Notes under the pieces: generated by a model
Told to the model about the DNA's origin: nothing
The model's input: only the letters and a program-made list of their open reading frames with translations
Databases searched by the model: none
DNA from: Bacillota bacterium
Lineage (GTDB): Bacteria; Bacillota; Clostridia; Tissierellales; Peptoniphilaceae
DNA length: 64,000 nt
Assembly: GCA_023442775.1 (NCBI GenBank)
Contig: JAEZXH010000018.1
Location: 1-64,000 of the forward strand
Direction: 5' to 3'
Translations under genes and position numbers: made by a program
Shown: piece by piece, positions 48,915-56,444 of the stretch
Position numbering within the stretch: position 1 is the stretch's first letter
Layout: each line of letters opens with the position of its first letter

Positions 48915-50322
48915 GACTGTTGTCGGCCTGGAAATCCACGTGGAACTCTCCACGAACACCAAGGCCTTTTGTTCTTGTGAAAACTCCTTCGGGGGAGAGC
49001 CAAATACCCACGTGTGCCCCGTGTGCCTCGGCCTTCCTGGAGCCATGCCCGTCCTCAATGAGGAGGCTCTTCGCTACGGGCTCATGGCCGGGGTGGCGAT
49101 GCACTGCACCCTCCACGACGAAGCGAAGTTCGATCGGAAGAATTATTTCTACCCCGACCTCACCAAGGGCTTTCAGCTGACCCAAAACGATCGGGCCATC
49201 TGCACAAAAGGGTATCTCGAGATTGGGGATGAGGAAAAGAAGAAGATTCGCATCCGCCAGATTCAACTGGAAGAGGATACGGGGAAGGCTCTTCACACGG
49301 AAGATGGCCACACCCTTCTCGACTACAACCGCTGCGGAGTGCCCCTCATTGAAATCGTCTCCGAGCCCGATCTCTCCAGTGGGGAAGAGGCCCGTGCATT
49401 CTTGGAAAAACTCAAGAACACCCTGAAGTACATCGGCATCTCCGACTGTAAGATGGAGGAGGGGAGCCTTCGCTGCGACGTCAACGTTAACGTCGTGGAT
49501 ACGGAAACGGGGAAGAAGAGCGCCATCGCCGAGGTGAAAAACCTCAACTCCTTCCGCGGTGTGCAAAAGGCCATTGACTTTGAAGTCGCCCGCCAATGGG
49601 CCATGCTCGAGAGGGGCGAAGAAGAGCGACGCACTACGAGACGTTGGGACGACGTGAAGGAAGAGACGATACTCATGCGGGTGAAGTACACCGCCAATGA
49701 CTATCGCTTCGTTCCCGATGGGGACCTGCCTCGCCTCGAAGTCACCGACGCCCTGAAGGAAGACGTCAAGGCCCACATGCCCGAACTGCCCGAGGCGAAG
49801 AGAGAGCGGTTCATGAAGGATTATGGTCTCAGCGCCTATGACGCCGGCGTCCTCACCAACAACCGGGCCCTCGCCGATTTCTACGAGGCTGCAGCACGCG
49901 CAAAGGTCAACCCGTCCACCCTCGCCAACTGGGTGAGTGGGGAAGTGCTCCGTCGCGTCGACGTGGAAGACGGTTTTGCGGTGCCCTTTGCCCCCGAGGA
50001 CCTCTCCGAACTCGTCGCGGAAGTGGAGAAGGGGACCATCAACAACAACGCCGGGAAAAAGGTGTTGCGCGCCATGTTTGAAGAAGGTGGAAAGCCTAAG
50101 GATCTCATCGCCTCCATGGGCCTCGTGCAGATTTCTGACACCTCGGAGCTCGAGGCCATGGTTCAGAAGGTCCTCGAGGAAAATCCCGAGAGTGTGGAAC
50201 AATTCCGAGCCGGGAAGGACCGCATCCTCGGTTTCCTCGTGGGACAAGTGATGAAGGCCTCGAAGGGGAAGGCGAATCCCCAAGTGGTCAACGAACTCCT
50301 GCGCAAAGCCTTGACGGCATAA
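48904..50322 (+). CDS. gatB: Asp/Glu-tRNA amidotransferase subunit B
   Basis: 472 residues. Activates the misacylated tRNA with ATP and receives ammonia from GatA. VGLEIHVELSTNTKAFCSC with metal-binding Cys, CPVCLGLPGAMPVLN, FDRKNYFYPDLTKGFQ, LRCDVNVNV, and a C-terminal YqeY-like domain (GKKVLRAMFEEGGKP). ATG 48904 is the start: it begins the family sequence and overlaps gatA by 11 bases. The long frame upstream is inside gatA. Confidence 0.96.
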   Translation: MACKTVVGLEIHVELSTNTKAFCSCENSFGGEPNTHVCPVCLGLPGAMPVLNEEALRYGLMAGVAMHCTLHDEAKFDRKNYFYPDLTKGFQLTQNDRAICTKGYLEIGDEEKKKIRIRQIQLEEDTGKALHTEDGHTLLDYNRCGVPLIEIVSEPDLSSGEEARAFLEKLKNTLKYIGISDCKMEEGSLRCDVNVNVVDTETGKKSAIAEVKNLNSFRGVQKAIDFEVARQWAMLERGEEERRTTRRWDDVKEETILMRVKYTANDYRFVPDGDLPRLEVTDALKEDVKAHMPELPEAKRERFMKDYGLSAYDAGVLTNNRALADFYEAAARAKVNPSTLANWVSGEVLRRVDVEDGFAVPFAPEDLSELVAEVEKGTINNNAGKKVLRAMFEEGGKPKDLIASMGLVQISDTSELEAMVQKVLEENPESVEQFRAGKDRILGFLVGQVMKASKGKANPQVVNELLRKALTA

Positions 50323-50342
50323 TCCTTTGAAGACAAAAAAAG

Positions 50343-50368
50343 AAGCCCCTTGCGGGGCTTTTTTTATT
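50343..50368 (+). terminator. Bidirectional terminator after gatB
   Basis: AAGCCCC, loop TTGC, GGGGCTT, T-run; A-run before it serves the opposite strand. Confidence 0.9.
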
Positions 50369-51548
50369 CGGCGGCGTAGGAGTCGAAGTAGCCTTGAATC
50401 CACACCACTGGGGTTCCCTTGTCGCCGCTACCGCTGGTCAAGTCGGAGAGGGACCCGAGGAGATCCGTCAGATGCCGCGGGGTGGTGCCAAGGGAGGCTT
50501 TGGCGTCCTTTTCCTGCAGGGTCTTCTCTGAGATGAGGGAGCGCATCTTTTCCGTAAGAGCTTCGCCAGAGAGGTCCTTGAGGTCGTTGTCGGCGAGGTA
50601 CTTAATCTTCAACTCATTGGGTGTTCCCTCGAGGCCCTTGGTATATCCCGGACTCACCACTGGGTCGGCGAGTTCCCAGATCTTTCCAACGGGGTCCTTA
50701 AAGGCGCCGTCGCCATAGACCATGACTTCAATCTGTTTACCCGTCTTCTCCACGAGGCTCTCTTGGAGCTTTTCCACAAAGGCCTGGGCGTCGCGGGGGA
50801 AGAGTTTCAAGGTTTCGTCGGTGGAGAGGTTGGAGCCCAGGACGCCGTAGTCCGGGTTGTATCCACCGGCAGAGCGGGGGGTGGTGCAGAGGTCGTCGAG
50901 GCCGTAGACGCTGCGGGCACCAGAGTCCTTGAGGAGGCGTTTTGTGCGGTGTCTCGTGTGAATGTCGGCGACGAGGACGTCCTTCGTGTACTTGAGGATG
51001 GCGCGAGGGTCGTTGCCGAAGTGGAATTCCACCTCCGTCCCTTCGCAGACCTCGTGGTAGAGCTTGACATAGTCCACGTTGGTGAATTGGTGGCGAATGT
51101 CGCCAAAGGTCTTGCGGAAGGTCTCTTCATCGAGAACGTCGCTGTAGGGGTTGATGCCGCTCTCATAGAGTTTTTCCGGGGCGACGAGGTGATTGCCCAC
51201 TTCGTCCGAGGGATAGCTCAAGAGAATGTGGAGTTTACGACCACTGTGGGCAATGCCCCGGAGGATGACCGAGAAGCGATTGCGGCTCAGGATGGGGAAG
51301 ACAATGCCAATCTCTTCAGGGAACTTCTCACGAACGTCCTCGGCGAGATCGTCAATGCTCGCGTAGTTGCCCTGGCTGCGCGCCAAGAGGGATTCGGTCA
51401 CCGCAATGACGTCGCGGTCGCGGAAATTTACCCCTTCCGCCTCTGCTGCGGCGAGGACCGAGTCGCGGACGATGCTGACGAGATCGTCCCCGGTTTTTAC
51501 AATGGGCGTGCGGATGCCGCGCACCGTGGTGCCTATATATCGATTCAT
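50364..51548 (-). CDS. CofE-like (F420 gamma-glutamyl ligase domain) protein
   Basis: 394 residues. The N-terminal half resembles coenzyme F420-0:L-glutamate ligase: VRGIRTPIVKTGDDLVSIV, FRDRDVIAVTESLLARSQGN and KFPEEIGIVFPILSRNRFSV. The C-terminal ~200 residues (YGVLGSNLSTDETLKLFP, GKQIEVMVYGDGAFKDPVGK, the C-terminal VVWIQGYFDSYAAE) are an extension absent from short CofE. Proteins of this size occur in Bacillota that are not known to make F420, so the substrate may be a folate or another acceptor of glutamate (inference). ATG 51548 with AAAGGAGG upstream. Lies 37 bases downstream of 5-formyl-THF cyclo-ligase on the same strand, which favours a folate link. Confidence 0.8.
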   Translation of the reverse strand: MNRYIGTTVRGIRTPIVKTGDDLVSIVRDSVLAAAEAEGVNFRDRDVIAVTESLLARSQGNYASIDDLAEDVREKFPEEIGIVFPILSRNRFSVILRGIAHSGRKLHILLSYPSDEVGNHLVAPEKLYESGINPYSDVLDEETFRKTFGDIRHQFTNVDYVKLYHEVCEGTEVEFHFGNDPRAILKYTKDVLVADIHTRHRTKRLLKDSGARSVYGLDDLCTTPRSAGGYNPDYGVLGSNLSTDETLKLFPRDAQAFVEKLQESLVEKTGKQIEVMVYGDGAFKDPVGKIWELADPVVSPGYTKGLEGTPNELKIKYLADNDLKDLSGEALTEKMRSLISEKTLQEKDAKASLGTTPRHLTDLLGSLSDLTSGSGDKGTPVVWIQGYFDSYAAE

Positions 51549-51585
51549 CGTTTCCTCCTTTGTGAAACCTACAGGCTTAGCGGGA

Positions 51586-52194
51586 CTATTGTACAGGAAA
51601 TGACGAGGTTTGAAAAGATGAGAGAAAGATTTTTCCCCGTTCTGAAGAGATGAGCACTCTTCCGTCGTCGAGGAAGATCCCATCGAGGGGGACATCGCCG
51701 TCATCGTGGGGCACTGCGGGAAGGAGTTGCTCTGAAAACCCAAGGCCAAAGGCGAGGAGATCGGCATGAGAAGAAAGATAACGATCATAATAGCCTCCCC
51801 CATAGCCGAGTCGGTCTCCAACAGGTGAAAAGGCAAGGCCAGGGACGAGGAGGATGCCTTCGGTTTCGGGGATGCCTCCTCGGGGTTCGAGAATTCCCAT
51901 GACTCCCGGAGACAAGTCCTCGAGGGAAGAGACGGAATAGAATTCCATGGACCGCCCCTGGACACGAGGAAGGGCCACGGGGAGATTCTTTTGAAGGCGC
52001 AGGCGAAGGATAGGCCAGAGAGGGAATTCTTCGGGGAGAGAGGCGGTGAGAAAGAGGGGTTTCTCGCCATGGACCAAGGAGACGAAGATGGGATTTTCGA
52101 GGAGTGCCTCATAGGCATGGGAAAAGCGAGAGGCGGGAAGACTTCGGCGCAGGGCCCGCATCTCTTGGCGCAACGTTCTTTTTTCTCGAATCAT
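51586..52194 (-). CDS. 5-formyltetrahydrofolate cyclo-ligase
   Basis: 202 residues. Converts 5-formyl-THF to 5,10-methenyl-THF with ATP. Basic N-terminal helix REKRTLRQEMRALRRSLP, GGIPETEGILLVPGLAFSP and the signature GDRLGYGGGYYDRYL. Start ATG with AAGGAGG eight bases upstream. First gene of the pair with the CofE-like gene. Confidence 0.92.
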   Translation of the reverse strand: MIREKRTLRQEMRALRRSLPASRFSHAYEALLENPIFVSLVHGEKPLFLTASLPEEFPLWPILRLRLQKNLPVALPRVQGRSMEFYSVSSLEDLSPGVMGILEPRGGIPETEGILLVPGLAFSPVGDRLGYGGGYYDRYLSSHADLLAFGLGFSEQLLPAVPHDDGDVPLDGIFLDDGRVLISSERGKIFLSSFQTSSFPVQ

Positions 52195-52279
52195 ACGAAC
52201 CTCCTTCTAACCTGTTACGAATTTGTAACTTTTTTCCTCGAAAGGGATTCTAAGGCTTTTTTTTCCGCCTCCTCTATAC

Positions 52280-52285
52280 TATAAT
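52280..52285 (+). promoter_or_regulatory. -10 element of ftsE-ftsX
   Basis: TATAAT 31 bases before ftsE, with an overlapping TATACT at 52275. No good -35 seen. The intergenic stretch 52195-52316 holds nothing else recognised. Confidence 0.45.
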
Positions 52286-52316
52286 AAAAAGTCGAGTGAA
52301 AGAGGAGGTGAGAGAC

Positions 52317-53009
52317 GTGATTACTTTTCAAAATGTCTATAAGGAATACAGAAACGGGGTGTTGGCTCTCGCGGACATCAACCTCGAGATTCCCAACGGG
52401 GACTTTGCTTTTCTCATGGGTCCCTCTGGGGCGGGGAAGTCGACGATTATCCGTTCCCTCATTCGCGAGATTGAGGTGACTCGCGGGTCCATCCTCGTCG
52501 ATGGAATGGATGTGACGCGTCTCTCAAAGCGGAGAATCCCAGAACTTCGTCGTCACGTCGGCGTGGTTTTTCAGGATTTTCGTCTCCTCCCGAAAAAGAC
52601 CGTCTATGAAAACATCGCCTATGCCCTAGAGATTCGCGGAGAATCTCGGCGGGAGATCAAAAAGCGGGTGGAAGAGGTCTTGGAGATCGTCAACCTCCCC
52701 CAAAAGGGGCGTTGCTATCCCTCGGAGATTAGTGGGGGAGAGTCTCAGCGGGTGAGTATCGCCCGTGCTCTTGTGGGGCGGCCCCAGGTTCTCATCTGCG
52801 ACGAGCCCACGGGAAACCTGGATTTCGAGACGAGTAAAGAGATTATGCAAGCCCTGGAGACTGCCAATCGCGCCGGGACGACCATCCTCATGGCCACCCA
52901 CGCCACGGCGATTGTCGAGTACATGAATCGTCGCGTGATTACCCTGGAGAAGGGGCGCGTCATTTCCGATGAAGGAGGCCGTCAAGATGCGAGCGCTACG
53001 ACAGTGTAA
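52317..53009 (+). CDS. ftsE: Cell-division ABC ATPase FtsE
   Basis: 230 residues. ITFQNVYKEYRNGVLALADI, Walker A FLMGPSGAGKSTIIRSL, signature EISGGESQRVSIARALVG, Walker B VLICDEPTGNLD. With FtsX it gates peptidoglycan hydrolases at the septum and does not transport. GTG 52317 follows AGGAGGTGA; the ATG at 52296 is in front of that site. Overlaps ftsX by 23 bases. Confidence 0.96.
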   Translation: MITFQNVYKEYRNGVLALADINLEIPNGDFAFLMGPSGAGKSTIIRSLIREIEVTRGSILVDGMDVTRLSKRRIPELRRHVGVVFQDFRLLPKKTVYENIAYALEIRGESRREIKKRVEEVLEIVNLPQKGRCYPSEISGGESQRVSIARALVGRPQVLICDEPTGNLDFETSKEIMQALETANRAGTTILMATHATAIVEYMNRRVITLEKGRVISDEGGRQDASATTV

Positions 53010-53889
53010 AACCATGGTTCGCGAGGCGCTCCAAGGTCTTTGGCGCAACAAGGCCATGGGTCTTGCCTCTGCGGTGTCGATTACGGCGGTGCTTCTCATC
53101 TTCGGCATTGTGCTGCTCATGCTCTTAAACGTCAACAAGATGGTCTTTGACGTGGGCAATCGCCTCGACAAGGTGGTCCTCTACTTGACGGACCAGGTCA
53201 CCCCCAATGAGGCCCAAGTCATGATTTCCGACTTGGAGACAGATCCTCGGGTGCGCGAAGTGACCTACACCTCGAAGGAGGAGGCCTTAAAGGATCTGAA
53301 GGAGCAGTTCGGCGAAGACAGCTACATCTTCGAAAGTCTCCCCGAGGGCTACTCCCTTCCCGCGTCTTTGACGGTGAGCCTCAAGGACATCTCCAATGTG
53401 TCGGCTCTTGCCGAGGAGCTCGGCTCTATGGACGGAGTGGATCGGGTGCGCTACTTCAACGATCTCGTCGAGCGGATGATCACCATCACCGACTACGTGC
53501 GCATCGCCGGGATGGCTGTGGTGGGGATTCTCTTCTTCGTCGCCATCGTCCTCATCCACAACACCATCAAGGTGGCGCTGACGAACCGCCATCGTGAGAT
53601 TCAGATTATGAAGTACGTCGGGGCGAGGAATCGCTACATCAGCGGCTCCTTTCTCCTCGAGGGGATTTTCTTTGGCCTCACAGGAGCCCTTCTTGCCACG
53701 GGGATTTTATCCTGGGGCTATGATCGGTTCATCCACGGGATGGGTCAGCAGTTTGTGAATTTTATGGGGATGCAATTCTTCCCCTTGGACGTCGTGGTCC
53801 CCGATATGCTCATCATCTTCATCTGTCTCGGGGTGGGGATTGGCTATCTTGGAAGCGCGATTTCTGTCAAGAGGTTCCTCGATGTCTGA
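52987..53889 (+). CDS. ftsX: Cell-division membrane protein FtsX
   Basis: 300 residues. Four membrane helices: one at the N-terminus (ASAVSITAVLLIFGIVLLML), a large extracellular domain (~residues 60-160, TDPRVREVTYTSKEEALKDL), and three near the C-terminus. FVAIVLIHNTIKVALTNRHR and EIQIMKYVGA are the family signature. Start ATG 52987 is set by AAGGAGG eight bases upstream. Confidence 0.95.
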   Translation: MRALRQCKTMVREALQGLWRNKAMGLASAVSITAVLLIFGIVLLMLLNVNKMVFDVGNRLDKVVLYLTDQVTPNEAQVMISDLETDPRVREVTYTSKEEALKDLKEQFGEDSYIFESLPEGYSLPASLTVSLKDISNVSALAEELGSMDGVDRVRYFNDLVERMITITDYVRIAGMAVVGILFFVAIVLIHNTIKVALTNRHREIQIMKYVGARNRYISGSFLLEGIFFGLTGALLATGILSWGYDRFIHGMGQQFVNFMGMQFFPLDVVVPDMLIIFICLGVGIGYLGSAISVKRFLDV

Positions 53890-53911
53890 GGGTAGAAAGG
53901 AGTTCTGGGAC

Positions 53912-55141
53912 GTGAAAAGGATGAAAGGTCGCGGACTTGCCTTAGGGATGGCCCTTCTCATGGGAGTGTCTGGCCCAGCCTTCGCTGCAACGGCGCAGGA
54001 TTTGCAAAAGGCGAAGGAGAAAAAACAGGAGATTCAAGGGCAGATTGAGTCCCAAAAGGGCCGTATCTCCACGACGCGAGGAGCCGTGGAGGCCACGAGT
54101 GAAGAACTCAAGGCCCTGGATCAAGAGGTGACCCGCGCCAACGCCCAGATTGACCAATTGACAGGAGAGATTGTCGTCCTCCAAGGGGACATCCTGAAAA
54201 CCCGCCAAGAGCTCGACGCGGCCAGAGAGAGTCTCAAAAATAAGCAAGAGCAGTTCGGGGAGCGCCTCAAGGTCATGTACACCTCGGGCTCTGCAGGGGT
54301 TCTCGACGTCATCTTCAACGCCAAAGACGTGGAGAGCCTTCTGACGAATTTTGACATGCTCAAGCTCATCGCCCGCCAAGACCGGGACCTCGTGGAATCC
54401 ATCAAGTCGGAGATTACCACCATCGAGGAGAAGGAGACAAAACTCGCAGGAGAAGAGGCAAAGCTCCAAGAAAAGCGCCGCGGCGTGGAAGAAAATCGTC
54501 AGGCCCTTCAAGATGCCACGAAGAAAAAAGAAGAATACATGGCGGCACTGGAAGGGGACCTCAAGGGGTTTGAAGCCCAATACGATGCGATGCTCGCCCA
54601 ATCCGACGAAATCGAAGCCCAGATTAAGAAGATTCAAAACGATTTGGCGGAACAGGCACGTCTGAAGAAACTTCGGGAAGAGGCCGCCCGTCGTCAAGCG
54701 CGCAACCAAGCGGTGACCCAACTGCCCATGGGTGCAACCCCAGCCGTACGGTCCAACAAGTCCCTCATGTGGCCCGTCCCCGGACACACCTCCATCAGTT
54801 CTCCCTTCGGCTATCGGATTCACCCGATTCTCGGCTATCGAAAGTTCCACTCCGGCGTGGACATCCCCGCCCCCACTGGAACCCCCATCGTCGCCGTGAA
54901 GGATGGGGTGGTCATCACCGCCACCTTTATGGGAGGCTACGGCAATGTCATCATGATCGATCACGGGGATAAGGTGACGGTCTACGCCCACAATTCTGTG
55001 TTGAAGGTGAAGACGGGAGACGTGGTCAAAGCGGGACAAGTCATCTCTCTTTGCGGGTCCACTGGAATGAGTACCGGGCCTCACCTCCACTTTGAGGTGC
55101 GCATCAACGGCAGCGTCGTCGATCCTCTCGGCTATATCTAA
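53912..55141 (+). CDS. Secreted coiled-coil M23 peptidoglycan hydrolase (PcsB/EnvC-like partner of FtsEX)
   Basis: 409 residues. Signal peptide (LALGMALLMGVSGPAFAA), a long coiled coil (~residues 30-270, Glu/Lys/Gln-rich), then a LytM/M23 endopeptidase domain: SISSPFGYRIHPILGYRKFH, HSGVDIPAPTGTP, VIMIDHGDKV and HLHFEVRING contain the zinc His/Asp residues and catalytic His. The coiled coil is what FtsX pulls on in EnvC and PcsB. The active-site residues are intact, so it is a hydrolase rather than an EnvC-type activator (inference). GTG 53912 after AAAGGAG; ATG 53921 is possible. Confidence 0.92.
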   Translation: MKRMKGRGLALGMALLMGVSGPAFAATAQDLQKAKEKKQEIQGQIESQKGRISTTRGAVEATSEELKALDQEVTRANAQIDQLTGEIVVLQGDILKTRQELDAARESLKNKQEQFGERLKVMYTSGSAGVLDVIFNAKDVESLLTNFDMLKLIARQDRDLVESIKSEITTIEEKETKLAGEEAKLQEKRRGVEENRQALQDATKKKEEYMAALEGDLKGFEAQYDAMLAQSDEIEAQIKKIQNDLAEQARLKKLREEAARRQARNQAVTQLPMGATPAVRSNKSLMWPVPGHTSISSPFGYRIHPILGYRKFHSGVDIPAPTGTPIVAVKDGVVITATFMGGYGNVIMIDHGDKVTVYAHNSVLKVKTGDVVKAGQVISLCGSTGMSTGPHLHFEVRINGSVVDPLGYI

Positions 55142-55144
55142 GAA

Positions 55145-55168
55145 AAGGAGCCCTCGGGCTCCTTGTTG
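55145..55168 (+). terminator. Weak terminator or attenuator after M23 gene
   Basis: GGAGCC, loop CTC, GGGCTCC, then TTGTTGT instead of a clean T-run, so read-through into the protease gene is likely. Confidence 0.5.
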
Positions 55169-55189
55169 TCTATCCATAGAAGGAGAGCT

Positions 55190-56359
55190 ATGAAGAAGCG
55201 ATTTGTTGTCCCTGTGGTGGCGGGTCTCATTGCGTCGAATCTTTTGACCTACCATATTGCAATCGAGCGGGCGACCCACGGACTGAGCGGCGTGGATTTT
55301 GCCAGGATTTCAAACCTCGAATCCACCATCGACAAGTACTATCTCGGCGACGTGGACAAGAAGGCCTACATGACGGGAATCATGAAGGGGATTGTCTCCT
55401 CCCTCGGAGATCCCTATTCCGAGTACATGACCAAGGAGGAATACGCCCGCCTTTCGGAGATGACCACGGGAAGTTTCTTCGGCATCGGCGTCGTCATTGG
55501 CCCCGGGGAACACAATCTCATCACCATCATCTCTCCGATAAAGGGCAGCCCCGCCGACGAAGCTGGGCTCAAGAGCGGCGACCAGATTCTCGCCGTAGAT
55601 GGAGAGGAATTTACCGCTGACGCCATGCAGGGCGCCGTGGCAAAGATGAAGGGGGCGAAGGGCACCGAGGTACAACTCAAGGTGCTGACGAAACAAGGGG
55701 CGCAAAAGACCTTGCGCCTCAAGAGAGATGAGATTCACGTCAACTCTGTAGAATCCCAAAAGATTGGAGATTTGGGCTACATCGCCATCTTGGAGTTTAA
55801 AGAGCGCACAGGCGAGGAATTCAAGACGGCTCTTCAGGAGCTTCGCAATCAGTCGGTGAAGGGCCTGGTCCTCGATTTGCGAGGGAACCCCGGTGGCGTC
55901 GTCGATGCAGCAGTCTCCATCGCCGATGTCCTCCTCCCCGAGGGAACCATTGTGACGAGTAAGGACAAAGAGGGGAAGGAACTCGACCACGCCGTCTCTG
56001 ATGCGGAGGAACTCGGCCTTCCCTTGGCGGTACTCATCAACGGTGGCAGTGCCTCTGCCAGTGAAATCCTCGCCGGGGCCATCCGAGATTTTCACGCGGG
56101 AATCCTCGTCGGGGAAAAGACCTTTGGCAAAGGGGTCATTCAAGTGGTCCAACCACTTCCTGAGGGAGAGGCGTTGAAATTGACCATCGCCCAATACTTC
56201 ACTCCATCGGGAGAGAACATCCATAAAAAGGGGATTGCCCCCGACGTGGAGGTGACGTTGCCCGAGGGAACTCAGGGGGTTGGGCCGAAATTTCTCGAGG
56301 AAGATCTTCAACTCCAGCGGGCTATCAACTTGGTTCACGAACGACTCTCTGATGTGTAA
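55190..56359 (+). CDS. C-terminal processing peptidase (S41, PDZ)
   Basis: 389 residues. One N-terminal membrane anchor (VVPVVAGLIASNLLTYHIAI), then SSLGDPYSEYMTKEEY, a PDZ domain (IGVVIGPGEHNLITII, SPADEAGLKSGDQILAVDG), and the S41 catalytic core with Ser in INGGSASASEILAGA and Lys in GEKTFGKGVIQ. It acts outside the membrane, cutting C-termini. Next to FtsEX and the M23 hydrolase as in many Bacillota, suggesting control of wall enzymes. Start ATG 55190 with AAGGAG upstream. Confidence 0.93.
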   Translation: MKKRFVVPVVAGLIASNLLTYHIAIERATHGLSGVDFARISNLESTIDKYYLGDVDKKAYMTGIMKGIVSSLGDPYSEYMTKEEYARLSEMTTGSFFGIGVVIGPGEHNLITIISPIKGSPADEAGLKSGDQILAVDGEEFTADAMQGAVAKMKGAKGTEVQLKVLTKQGAQKTLRLKRDEIHVNSVESQKIGDLGYIAILEFKERTGEEFKTALQELRNQSVKGLVLDLRGNPGGVVDAAVSIADVLLPEGTIVTSKDKEGKELDHAVSDAEELGLPLAVLINGGSASASEILAGAIRDFHAGILVGEKTFGKGVIQVVQPLPEGEALKLTIAQYFTPSGENIHKKGIAPDVEVTLPEGTQGVGPKFLEEDLQLQRAINLVHERLSDV

Positions 56360-56401
56360 AACCATGAGCCTTTGGGCATAAATAAAAAACGACGATTTGC
56401 A

Positions 56402-56434
56402 GTGAGGAGCTATCGAAAGGTAGCTCTTCGTCTA
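56402..56434 (+). terminator. Hairpin before uvrB, possible weak terminator
   Basis: GAGCTATC, loop GAAA, GGTAGCTC at 56407-56426, followed by TTCGTCT. No T-run, so termination is doubtful; it could also shape the uvrB leader. Confidence 0.4.
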
Positions 56435-56444
56435 TGGAGGGACT

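Noticed and set aside
50400..52118. One 584-residue minus-strand protein joining the cyclo-ligase region to the CofE-like protein
   Set aside because: The extra 5' part is an out-of-frame reading of the cyclo-ligase gene; the ribosome binding site and family sequence start at 51548.
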